From: an uncultured Coxiella sp. | Lineage (GTDB): Bacteria; Pseudomonadota; Gammaproteobacteria; Comchoanobacterales; Comchoanobacteraceae | Direction of reading: 5' to 3' | Assembly: GCA_902538855.1 (NCBI GenBank) | Contig: CACBGS010000011.1 | Coordinates: 1-33,028, forward strand | DNA length: 33,028 nucleotides | The notes under the pieces: generated by a model | Databases searched by the model: none | What the model was told of the DNA's origin: nothing | Seen by the model: the letters and a program-made list of their open reading frames with translations, nothing else | Part shown: positions 25,313 to 32,828 of the stretch, in pieces | Numbering within the stretch: position 1 is the stretch's first letter | Layout: the number at the start of each line of letters is the position of its first letter | Translations under genes and position numbers: made by a program

Positions 25313-26635
25313 ATGTCTGAATTTTATGATATCTGTGTACTCGGTCTAGGTGCTACAGGTTATGCAACAGTTGCTTTTTGCATAGAGAAAAACATGCGTG
25401 TTGCGGTTTCAGATGATCGCATTAAGCCCCCGTTACTCTCTAGGCTTACAGCTGACTATCCTGAAGTTGAACTATCATTGGGCGCTTTTGATACTAATAT
25501 GCTGTTGCAGTCTAAACGCGTTGTTATAAGTCCTGGTATTTCACCTGATAATCCTGTGATAGCTTTTATGCAACAGCATGGTATTAGCTATTGTAGTGAT
25601 ATTGATATCTTTATAGAGCATTGTGATGTGCCTATCATTGCTGTTACTGGATCAAATGGTAAAAGTACTGTGGTGAAGTTGATTCATGATATGCTAGAAG
25701 CTTCTAATCATACCAGTTGTATGTTAGGCAATATTGGTAAGCCTGTATTATCCTTGCTTATGCAGCCAGAGAAGCAATATGACTGGATTGTCATGGAATT
25801 ATCAAGTTTTCAATTGTATTGGTCGCATGCTATAAAGGTTCAGCTTGGGGTGATTGTGAATATATTTCCTAACCATCTTAACTGGCATAAAACCTGGTCC
25901 TGTTATGTACAGAGCAAATTAAAGTTATTGCATGCTGCAGAGCGCTTGGTATGCTCTAACGGTGTTAAACAATATGTTGATTGTCCTGAATTACAGGCGA
26001 AAATTAGTTGGGTGGTTGATGAGCAATCTTTAATGTCTAGTGATATGGATAATCTTAAATTGGTTGCTGCATTACCTGAGACATTGCGGGTACATGCTCT
26101 CATAGCAAGACAAGTTGCAGATATGGTGGGTATTGATAGACAGACACAAACCAATACTTTAACTCAATTCCAGCCATGGCCATATAGATGTCAGCTAGAG
26201 AGTATTAAGCCAGGGCATTGGTATAATGATGCAAAGTCTAGTAATCTTGCGGCAGCACGCTATGCCTTATCTAATATACATAGTAAGCATGGTAGCAAGG
26301 TGGTTTGGATTGCTGGAGGGCTTACCAAACAAGAAGATTTTACGCAGCTAGGTTTATGGATAGGTTCGTATGTTGAGCATGCAATTGTATTTGGTGCTGA
26401 TAAAATGATTTTTCTTGATAACATAAAAGGTTTTTGTCCAGTATCACCAGTAGATCATTTGCATGATGCGCTGGTGTTAGCCTTGCAGATGACTGCTGAA
26501 AATGATGTAGTAGTGTTTTCTCCTGCTGCGGCAAGTTTTGATCAGTTTGAAAACTATATGCATAGAGGTCAGTGTTTTACTGAGCTACTACAGGCATTGG
26601 TTAGTGAATCCAGTGTGGATTATAATGGCTGCTAA
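25313..26635 (+). CDS. murD: UDP-MurNAc-L-alanine : D-glutamate ligase MurD, divergent
   Basis: Adds D-Glu to UDP-MurNAc-L-Ala. The 440-residue protein retains GLGATGYAT (UDP site), VVISPGISPDNPVI, AVTGSNGKSTVVKLI (ATP loop), ELSSFQLYW, the SKLKLLHAA segment expected to hold the carbamylated Lys, and FSPAAASFDQFENYMHRG at the end. Several usually fixed positions differ: the EDH-D-R element reads PNHLNWH, the G-HN--N element reads ETLRVHALIA, the HR before the C-terminal domain reads YR, and the NDSKATN motif reads NDAKSSN. It is still probably active, as it is the only MurD candidate in the cluster, but it is the most divergent Mur ligase here. Its end overlaps ftsW by 11 bases. Confidence 0.9.
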   Translation: MSEFYDICVLGLGATGYATVAFCIEKNMRVAVSDDRIKPPLLSRLTADYPEVELSLGAFDTNMLLQSKRVVISPGISPDNPVIAFMQQHGISYCSDIDIFIEHCDVPIIAVTGSNGKSTVVKLIHDMLEASNHTSCMLGNIGKPVLSLLMQPEKQYDWIVMELSSFQLYWSHAIKVQLGVIVNIFPNHLNWHKTWSCYVQSKLKLLHAAERLVCSNGVKQYVDCPELQAKISWVVDEQSLMSSDMDNLKLVAALPETLRVHALIARQVADMVGIDRQTQTNTLTQFQPWPYRCQLESIKPGHWYNDAKSSNLAAARYALSNIHSKHGSKVVWIAGGLTKQEDFTQLGLWIGSYVEHAIVFGADKMIFLDNIKGFCPVSPVDHLHDALVLALQMTAENDVVVFSPAAASFDQFENYMHRGQCFTELLQALVSESSVDYNGC

Positions 26636-27776
26636 AGGGAAATTTATCGATTCAACTTTGTTGTTTGGCATTATGGCTATGTTGCTGCTGAGTATTACTA
26701 TGGTTGCATCGACAACGTTTTTTTTAGCAGATAAAGACTTTCATGATTCTTTCTTTTTTCTGAAACGCCATGTCATTAATATGTCTTTAGGCTTATTGGC
26801 TTTTGTTATGGGTTTTTGTATTAAGCCGCGTATGTTAGTAGATTTGCGTGTGGTGTTTTTAGTTGCTGCGTTGTGTTTATTAACAGCTGTTTATCTTCCA
26901 GGGTTTGGGGTTATGGTCAATGGTGCAAGGCGCTGGATTGGTTTGCCTTTTATGAGTATACAGCCTTCAGAATTTGCTAAGCTGTGTTTTATAGTTTTTG
27001 TGTCAGCTTATTGTTCTAAGCGCGCTAAACATGCGCGTAGGCTACGGCTGGTTGATGCAGTGGCTATTTTTTCATTAACTTTGATTTGTGATGTGCTATT
27101 ATGCCTGCAGCCTGATTTTGGCTCAGCTATTGTTTTAACAGTTATTGTCTTTCATATAACTTATGTCGCTGGTTTGCCCCTAATAGTATTGGTCACCGGT
27201 TTTGGATTGTCAGCAATTATTTCTGTTTTTTTAATATTTTATGCCCCTTATCGTCTTGCTAGGGTTATGTCTTTTCTCAACCCTTGGGCATTTGCTTTTG
27301 GTTCTGGTTATCAGCTAACCCAGTCTTTAATGGCAATTGGTCGTGGTGGTTTTTGGGGAGTGGGTATTGGTAATGGTTTACAAAAAATATTTTATTTGCC
27401 TGAGGCACATACAGATTTTATTTTTGCTATTGTTTGTGAGGAGCTGGGTTTTATTGGAGGCATGCTAGTGCTTTTTACTTATTTGTTTATGGTACTGCGT
27501 ATTTACCAGTGGGGTTATAAGTTTGCCAATGAGAATAATTTTTTCTATGCTTATTATGCTATTGGCGTTGGTAGTTGGTTTGCTATCCAGGTTGGTATTG
27601 CTGCAGGTGTTAATATGGGATTGCTACCAACAAAAGGGCTGGGTATGCCCTTGCTAAGTTATGGTGGTAGCCACTTGGTGTGTATTTTATTAGCTTTAGG
27701 GGTGTTATTTGCTATGATTGCTTCTATGTCTTCTAAATTTAGATCTAAGTCTTCATCACAACTGGTATGGGTATAG
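26625..27776 (+). CDS. ftsW: Septal peptidoglycan glycosyltransferase FtsW
   Basis: A SEDS-family membrane polymerase acting on lipid II with FtsI. The 383-residue product has about ten hydrophobic segments, NGARRWIGLPFMSIQPSEFAKL (about 97-118), PEAHTDFIFAIVCEELGFIGG (large periplasmic loop) and GMPLLSYGGSHLV near the end, all standard for FtsW. Start ATG 26625 lies inside the end of murD (11-base overlap), with GGA five bases upstream. The longer in-frame extension to 26538 has no family similarity. Confidence 0.95.
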   Translation: MAAKGKFIDSTLLFGIMAMLLLSITMVASTTFFLADKDFHDSFFFLKRHVINMSLGLLAFVMGFCIKPRMLVDLRVVFLVAALCLLTAVYLPGFGVMVNGARRWIGLPFMSIQPSEFAKLCFIVFVSAYCSKRAKHARRLRLVDAVAIFSLTLICDVLLCLQPDFGSAIVLTVIVFHITYVAGLPLIVLVTGFGLSAIISVFLIFYAPYRLARVMSFLNPWAFAFGSGYQLTQSLMAIGRGGFWGVGIGNGLQKIFYLPEAHTDFIFAIVCEELGFIGGMLVLFTYLFMVLRIYQWGYKFANENNFFYAYYAIGVGSWFAIQVGIAAGVNMGLLPTKGLGMPLLSYGGSHLVCILLALGVLFAMIASMSSKFRSKSSSQLVWV

Positions 27777-27778
27777 TA

Positions 27779-28900
27779 ATGCAAAAACCAACAGTATTTA
27801 TAGCAGCGGGTGGTACGGGTGGCCATATTTATCCAGCTTTAGCACTTGTGGATAAGTTTGAGCAAGATATGCAAGTGGTGTGGCTGGGTACTAATAGGGC
27901 AGTTGAAAATACTATATTAGCTGATACTCCCTGGCCGACACATACTATTGCTGTTAAGCCATTTCGTGGTGCGCTATGGTGGCGGTTACCACTGGCTTTC
28001 GCCTCATTGTCTTGGGCGTTTGTACAAACTGCCTGGTATTTTATACGGACAAGGCCAAGCTTTGTGGTGGTTACTGGTGGTTATGTTGGTTTTACTGCTG
28101 GCGTTTGTGCAGCACTTATGCGTATACCTTTGTGTGTTTGTGAGCAAAATCAACGTGCTGGTTGGACTAATAGATTGTTAGCGCCATTGGCAAGATTTAT
28201 ATTTACTGCTTATCCACGTGTTTTTACTGCTTATGAGGCTAAGGTTGCAACTTTTGGTAATCCATTACGTGAGGCGATTATTGACCATCATAAGATAAAA
28301 ATGCAACAGCAATATATTCCTCTGCAACAAAAGCCTCGTATATTAGTGTTGGGTGGTAGTCAGGGCGCTAAAGCTCTTAATACATTATTACCTATTATAT
28401 TTGCACAATTACAACAGTCATTAGGTAAGCCTATTGAGGTGTGGCATCAGTGTGGCATGCATGATGTAGCTGCGGTGGCTGCGAATTATGATGAGCATAG
28501 TATCACTGCACAGGTACAGCCTTTTTTTCATGACATGGCAGAGGTGTATGCTGGTGTTGATGTTGTTGTTGCCCGCGCAGGGGCTTTGACATTATCTGAG
28601 TTGATGGCTGTGGGTGCGGCAAGTATCATTGTGCCTTTACCTAACTCACGTGATGATCATCAGTTGTATAATGCGCGATATTATGAGCGTATGGGTGCTT
28701 GCTGGGTAATGCTTGAGCAGGAATTAAAAAACCAGAAAACTATGCTGGCAAAGCTATTATTGCTATTAAGCTCTGATGCTTGTAGAAAACAAATGCAGCG
28801 TCGTGCGCTAGCGCAAGCAAAGCCAACGGCTGCATTTGATATTGTAGAGAAATGTAAAAGTTTACTAGTGAGTATGCATACTAAGCTTGCTGATAAATAA
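27779..28900 (+). CDS. murG: Lipid II synthase MurG
   Basis: A peripheral inner-membrane glycosyltransferase adding GlcNAc to lipid I. The 373-residue GT-B protein has AAGGTGGHIYPALALV (N-terminal glycine loop), TGGYVGFTAGVCAALMRIP and CEQNQRAGWTNRLLAP, VLGGSQGAKALN (second glycine loop), VVARAGALTLSELMAVG and SIIVPLPNSRDDHQLYNA (UDP-GlcNAc site; the family often has a Q-x-x-N ending, seen here as Q-L-Y-N). The start may be ATG 27779, three bases after the ftsW stop, or ATG 27767. It ends the cluster: murC, murB/ddl, ftsQ, ftsA and ftsZ are not downstream here. Confidence 0.95.
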   Translation: MQKPTVFIAAGGTGGHIYPALALVDKFEQDMQVVWLGTNRAVENTILADTPWPTHTIAVKPFRGALWWRLPLAFASLSWAFVQTAWYFIRTRPSFVVVTGGYVGFTAGVCAALMRIPLCVCEQNQRAGWTNRLLAPLARFIFTAYPRVFTAYEAKVATFGNPLREAIIDHHKIKMQQQYIPLQQKPRILVLGGSQGAKALNTLLPIIFAQLQQSLGKPIEVWHQCGMHDVAAVAANYDEHSITAQVQPFFHDMAEVYAGVDVVVARAGALTLSELMAVGAASIIVPLPNSRDDHQLYNARYYERMGACWVMLEQELKNQKTMLAKLLLLLSSDACRKQMQRRALAQAKPTAAFDIVEKCKSLLVSMHTKLADK

Positions 28901-29029
28901 TATTATAAGTTAGAATATTTACGTGACATAACGCAGGGATGCTCTTATACTACTAAAGGTTCTAGCGACATGCAGTCGTAACAATCTCTGTTTTTGTGAG
29001 ATATGTGCTATTTAATTCTTAAGATAATA

Positions 29030-29058
29030 TTTACAATTAATGTAATACATGCTATAAT
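29030..29058 (+). promoter_or_regulatory. Strong promoter for the LRR-like orphan gene
   Basis: TTTACA (5/6) and a perfect TATAAT lie exactly 17 bases apart; the -10 is preceded by TGC, an extended -10. The predicted start is near 29065, 24 bases before the ATG. This is the best promoter match in the window. The rest of the 188-base gap after murG shows nothing recognisable. Confidence 0.75.
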
Positions 29059-29088
29059 GGCCTTGTAGTTTATGTTTGGGAGCCGCTT

Positions 29089-30129
29089 ATGCGTCCAGTA
29101 CTTAAAGTTATTTCTAAGGAAAGTGCATCGTATACACAGATGCAAAGCTGGTGTTGTCATATTCAAGAAACGGGTATGTTTTTAAGTTCCCAGTTACCAG
29201 ATAAATTACTGCCAACTCATACAGAACAGTTAGGCGTTGAGACGGTCTCTTTTGATAAGAGTGTCAGCCCAAAAATTATTAGTACTTTACCATCATTGCG
29301 TCTTGTTGTTGCTGAGGATCTTACTTTGTTAGATTTTGGTCAGCAAGAGTGGACCTTAGAACATTTAAAAATGTTATTGCAGTGGCTAGAGCCAAGCTTA
29401 AAGCGCATTATGTTGTGCAGACTTGCTAATGCATCCTTTACTTTAGATGCATTGCGTTATCTAGTACAGTTTTTGCGTCAGCAGAAAATTACTATTGAGT
29501 CTCTTGATCTTGGATCAATGCATATGAGTCTTCCTCGCGTAGATATTATTGCGGCCCTAGCTACTGATAAAGTTGTTGCTATTAAAAAGTTAGACTTTGG
29601 TATGAGTCGCTGGGAAATGTCGCATATGAAAGCTATGATGTGGACTTTTGCACATAATGGTTATCATCTTGAGCGTGTAGCACTTAGTTCTATCGAGTGT
29701 CCTGCTGTAGGTTTAGATCTTCTAGTGCAGCATATGGTACAAATATCTGATAAGTTGCGTGTATTCAGTACTGGTGTGACACCATTGAGCGATAAAGCGC
29801 ATGCTCTTATTTTGCGAGAACTGCAGCATAGCAACGCTACATTGCAAGCTTGTATTTTTAGTTATCAATCTTTTAGTACTGCTAATACTGCACTGCTAGC
29901 TAAGTTAATTGTTAATGCTTCTTCTCTGAAGCGTTTGGCGCTAATGCATTGCCAGTGGTATGCAGATTATTTGCAGCTTAAGCAGGATGCCAGTCAAGCA
30001 ATCGAAAAGCTCTATCTCGAGTATACCGATTATGATGGCTATATTGCATTATTATCTTCACTTAAGTCAGTGGGCTACTCGGTTGATAAGCAGTCGGCTG
30101 ATGGTAGTAGAGTTTGGCTGGGGCGTTAG
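29089..30129 (+). CDS. Orphan 346-aa protein with a ribonuclease-inhibitor-like leucine-rich periodicity
   Basis: I do not recognise this as a named protein. A short hydrophobic strand-like unit recurs at residues 104 (LKRIML), 136 (IESLDL), 165 (IKKLDF), 194 (LERVAL), 223 (LRVFST), 252 (LQACIF), 280 (LKRLAL) and 305 (IEKLYL): spacings 32, 29, 29, 29, 29, 28 and 25. Between them run amphipathic helices. This is the size and layout of the 28-29-residue ribonuclease-inhibitor-type leucine-rich repeat, a fold typical of eukaryotic proteins and of bacterial effectors. There is no signal peptide or membrane helix. Start ATG 29089 has GGGAG six bases upstream and a strong promoter. A host-protein-binding role is inference. 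Confidence 0.82.
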   Translation: MRPVLKVISKESASYTQMQSWCCHIQETGMFLSSQLPDKLLPTHTEQLGVETVSFDKSVSPKIISTLPSLRLVVAEDLTLLDFGQQEWTLEHLKMLLQWLEPSLKRIMLCRLANASFTLDALRYLVQFLRQQKITIESLDLGSMHMSLPRVDIIAALATDKVVAIKKLDFGMSRWEMSHMKAMMWTFAHNGYHLERVALSSIECPAVGLDLLVQHMVQISDKLRVFSTGVTPLSDKAHALILRELQHSNATLQACIFSYQSFSTANTALLAKLIVNASSLKRLALMHCQWYADYLQLKQDASQAIEKLYLEYTDYDGYIALLSSLKSVGYSVDKQSADGSRVWLGR

Positions 30130-30201
30130 TCAGTGAAGATAGAACTGGCTAATGTTACTGTAATAAAAATAAATCAATTTTTTTCTATTAATTTCTCTTT
30201 T

Positions 30202-30213
30202 GTGTGCTATAAC
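30202..30213 (+). promoter_or_regulatory. Extended -10 element before the 191-aa membrane protein gene
   Basis: GTGTGCTATAAC supplies TGnTATAAC, an extended -10 with five of six bases, 21 bases before the ATG. No good -35 is visible at the usual distance, so this is a tentative promoter. Confidence 0.4.
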
Positions 30214-30233
30214 TTTGTGAGCGGATTAGTGGT

Positions 30234-30809
30234 ATGATTATGAAAAAACTTGATACGGTGTTAACCAATAATATTGTACGTGTGTTACAAGATGCCTCAT
30301 CTATAAATACGCCACCTGCGCGAAATACAAAAGCTATCTCAGCTGATCTGCTACGTGAGTTTTATGGTAAACATCCCGCTTGTATCACCAAGTGTCAAGA
30401 TAATGCGCTCCTTCCATCTGGTTTGTCTGCAGAACTTAAACGTCTAGTACAAGAAGATTATAATCGCTTGTATTTGAGTATTGCATTATTGATGACGTTA
30501 ATAGTATTAACTGTGGTTGAATTTGCATTATTGGCTATATCAAAAATATTTGTGATTCCTATATTGTTTACTAGTAATTTAGGTCTGTTGTTACTAGGGT
30601 ATATTGCTTGTGAGTATAAACATATTATGTCTTTAGAGCGCGATCATGATATTTGTATACAAAATAGGGCAGTAATAGATGATTTTCACGCTTTTCTACA
30701 AGAGTATAATGTAGATGAGGGTAGTGATGTTACTAAAGAAGATCTTAATAAATTATTATCAATGATTGATAGTTTGCGTATACAAGCGCGATCTAATGGC
30801 TACCAATAA
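30234..30809 (+). CDS. Orphan 191-aa protein with two membrane helices
   Basis: Unrecognised. The N-terminal 75 residues are hydrophilic; two hydrophobic helices follow at about 79-102 and 106-126 with only a short turn between them (hairpin-type insertion), then a charged, probably helical tail of about 65 residues. Both ends would face the same side of the membrane. Start ATG 30234 has GGA eight bases upstream; ATG 30240 is an alternative. It stands between two effector-like orphans, each with its own promoter. Such hairpin-anchored proteins occur among secreted effectors and inclusion-membrane proteins of intracellular bacteria, but nothing here proves secretion. Confidence 0.7.
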   Translation: MIMKKLDTVLTNNIVRVLQDASSINTPPARNTKAISADLLREFYGKHPACITKCQDNALLPSGLSAELKRLVQEDYNRLYLSIALLMTLIVLTVVEFALLAISKIFVIPILFTSNLGLLLLGYIACEYKHIMSLERDHDICIQNRAVIDDFHAFLQEYNVDEGSDVTKEDLNKLLSMIDSLRIQARSNGYQ

Positions 30810-30813
30810 CTTT

Positions 30814-30863
30814 GCTAGAGCCTGTATAAAAAATAATAAAAAAACACTCTAGTATCTTTTTTT
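30814..30863 (+). terminator. Possible terminator after the 191-aa gene
   Basis: CTAGAG (30815-30820) pairs perfectly with CTCTAG (30847-30852), followed by TATCTTTTTTT. The loop of 26 bases is long and AT-rich and the stem only 6 bp, so termination would be weak. Confidence 0.4.
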
Positions 30864-30892
30864 ACATTTATATACTATTTTATCAGCGGCTC

Positions 30893-30921
30893 TTGCAAAG
30901 GATAATGCTTACATATATTAT
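30893..30921 (+). promoter_or_regulatory. Promoter for the 596-aa coiled-coil gene
   Basis: TTGCAA (4/6) and TATTAT (5/6) are exactly 17 bases apart, with predicted start near 30928, about 21 bases before the ATG. Confidence 0.5.
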
Positions 30922-30948
30922 GGAATAATACTGTAGTCGGGACATAAT

Positions 30949-32739
30949 ATGAGTATTACTAGCAACGTAGCTATGATGGCATTCTGTAGCATTTCATGGA
31001 CTATACCACGCAGTTTAGTTCGTGGCTTATCAAAAACTAAGTTAAGCACTGTTACTCCACATGTAACGTCTAAGCCAGCATTGAAAAAAACTTCACTTGG
31101 TATGTTTGATTATACTAACATCATTTCTCATTTAAAAAATTATTTTAATTCATGTTCAACAATAGATTATATTAAAGGGTCGATTGCCTTTATGTATGCA
31201 GCATCTTTATATTTATATCCTGCACAATTGGTTTATATGATTATTCCAGAGGTAGCAACCGCTATTTTATATCTATATACGCTTATGGTTAATACAAGTT
31301 TACGCAACTATGTATATCTCTATGCTGGTGGTAAATGGCTGGAGCAGCTAGTGCAAAAATGTATTAGTTCTGCTGCTAAAGTAAAACAATCTAATCAGCA
31401 ACAATCTAACGCTAAGAAAGTCAGATTCGATCTAAATGAAAGTCCTGATGCTAACAATCCTAGTGCTACAGCTGATTTTTCAGAGCTCGAACCTCGTATT
31501 AAGAAATTGATTGAAGAAAATAATGCTAAACTAACTAGAGATAATACTCAGGTAGTTGAACAAACAACCAGACAATTAAAACAATGTTTTGATGGTCTGA
31601 GTCAAATACAACAAGATTTACATAATAATCATGAAAGGCTGTCAGCATCTACAGGCTCTGATGAGGTCAATAATAGTGTTTTTTATTATGGTGATGTACA
31701 TGGTAGTGAGACTGAAATCGATGGAAAAATAGAAAAACTTCAATCTGTGTATAAAGAACTAGTCGAAAACATCGCTAGCCTTAACACAAAAAGAGTTAAT
31801 GCTGATTCTGACCAACAGGTAACTAAGCTACAAGGCAAAATTGATAGCTTGCAATCAGCGCTAGCTGAGGCAAACAAAACTATTGAGACTGAAGTTGCAA
31901 AAACAAAAGATGCTAATGATGCAAAAAGTCAACTTGAACAGAAAAAAGAGGAATACTTAGTCACAATAGAGGATGCTGCTGAGCAAATACAATCGCTGAA
32001 AGATAATTTAAGTGAACAGGTTGCTAAGAATACCCGCCTAAATGAATTGGCTTCACTGCATAAGGGTATTATTAATGAACGAGATGGTGAACTTGAAACT
32101 GTAAAAATACAGTTATTACATAGTAAAGCGCTCTTCTCTAGTGTATTAAAACAAAATGAGATCCTAAAAAAAGAATATCATTATCCCAGTGGATCTGATC
32201 ATGAGGAACATGAGGACTATCGACTAGAAAGTGCTCTTAATAAACTAAAAGAAAATTGTTTTGTTTGGAAAGAAGCTGCATTGGATGCAGGTGTTACGGA
32301 GCAACAGTGGGATGACGCACTAAGTAATTATAGGTCATCTAAAGGTCCTTTTCAGTCTAATGAGGAAGTTATACATAATGATGATGAAAATGATCAAGAA
32401 ATACCATTATACTGTCTCAAGGCTGTTGTTGATACGCGTGTTTATCAATTAATTGATGATGCCTTAGCATTAGAAAGAGAAAGCTCAGTTCTTTCTGAAT
32501 CTGATAGTGCTAATGATTATAATTTTCATTCAGTTCATTCAAGTATTTCAGTTCATGATGATGGTGCTTTAATATCATTCTTGAACGGTACTGATGAGGG
32601 TGGTTCTAGCAAAAGTGGTAGTTCTAATGGGGATGTTGATAAAGAGAATAACCACCAAACGAATGTACATAATATCTTTTCTCAAGCTTCAGGGGTTGTT
32701 GGTACAGGTAGTGCTAATAAAAAGCTGGGCGAAGCTTAG
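30949..32739 (+). CDS. Orphan 596-aa membrane-anchored coiled-coil protein with KVRF motif
   Basis: Unrecognised. Residues 1-70 are basic and polar. Two hydrophobic helices lie at about 75-113 (hairpin-like). A Lys/Gln/Asn-rich stretch contains KKVRFDL (156-162). Residues about 180-230 and 255-410 have heptad-like patterns of Leu/Ile with Lys/Glu/Gln, predicting long coiled coils. The last 190 residues are acidic and Ser/Asn/Asp-rich, with clusters such as SDSANDYN and GGSSKSGSSNGD, probably disordered. ATG 30949 has GGGA six bases upstream. The combination of hairpin membrane anchor, coiled coil and disordered acidic tail resembles effectors of intracellular bacteria; KVRF fits the docking consensus of host protein phosphatase 1, but short motifs arise by chance. 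Confidence 0.75.
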   Translation: MSITSNVAMMAFCSISWTIPRSLVRGLSKTKLSTVTPHVTSKPALKKTSLGMFDYTNIISHLKNYFNSCSTIDYIKGSIAFMYAASLYLYPAQLVYMIIPEVATAILYLYTLMVNTSLRNYVYLYAGGKWLEQLVQKCISSAAKVKQSNQQQSNAKKVRFDLNESPDANNPSATADFSELEPRIKKLIEENNAKLTRDNTQVVEQTTRQLKQCFDGLSQIQQDLHNNHERLSASTGSDEVNNSVFYYGDVHGSETEIDGKIEKLQSVYKELVENIASLNTKRVNADSDQQVTKLQGKIDSLQSALAEANKTIETEVAKTKDANDAKSQLEQKKEEYLVTIEDAAEQIQSLKDNLSEQVAKNTRLNELASLHKGIINERDGELETVKIQLLHSKALFSSVLKQNEILKKEYHYPSGSDHEEHEDYRLESALNKLKENCFVWKEAALDAGVTEQQWDDALSNYRSSKGPFQSNEEVIHNDDENDQEIPLYCLKAVVDTRVYQLIDDALALERESSVLSESDSANDYNFHSVHSSISVHDDGALISFLNGTDEGGSSKSGSSNGDVDKENNHQTNVHNIFSQASGVVGTGSANKKLGEA

Positions 32740-32747
32740 TCCTTTTT
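32722..32747 (+). terminator. Weak terminator-like hairpin at the end of the 596-aa gene
   Basis: AAGCT (32722-32726) and AGCTT (32733-32737) form a 5-bp stem with a six-base loop, followed five bases later by TTTTT. It overlaps the last codons. The stem is short, so this is uncertain. Confidence 0.25.
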
Positions 32748-32773
32748 CAATGCAATGTTAAATACTATTTGGC

Positions 32774-32803
32774 TTTACACGTGATGTTTTATATACTTAT
32801 ATG
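32774..32803 (+). promoter_or_regulatory. Possible promoter for the mvaD-like fragment
   Basis: TTTACA (5/6) is followed after 18 bases by TATATG (4/6) or after 17 by TTATAT. No clear ribosome site precedes the ATG at 32829. Confidence 0.3.
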
Positions 32804-32828
32804 CTAAGTATTGGTAATTATAGTTTAT

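Noticed and set aside
30128-30150. Hairpin AGTCAGT/ACTGGCT at the stop of the LRR-like gene as a terminator
   Set aside because: A 7-bp stem with a wobble pair is present, but the nearest T run is more than 20 bases away.
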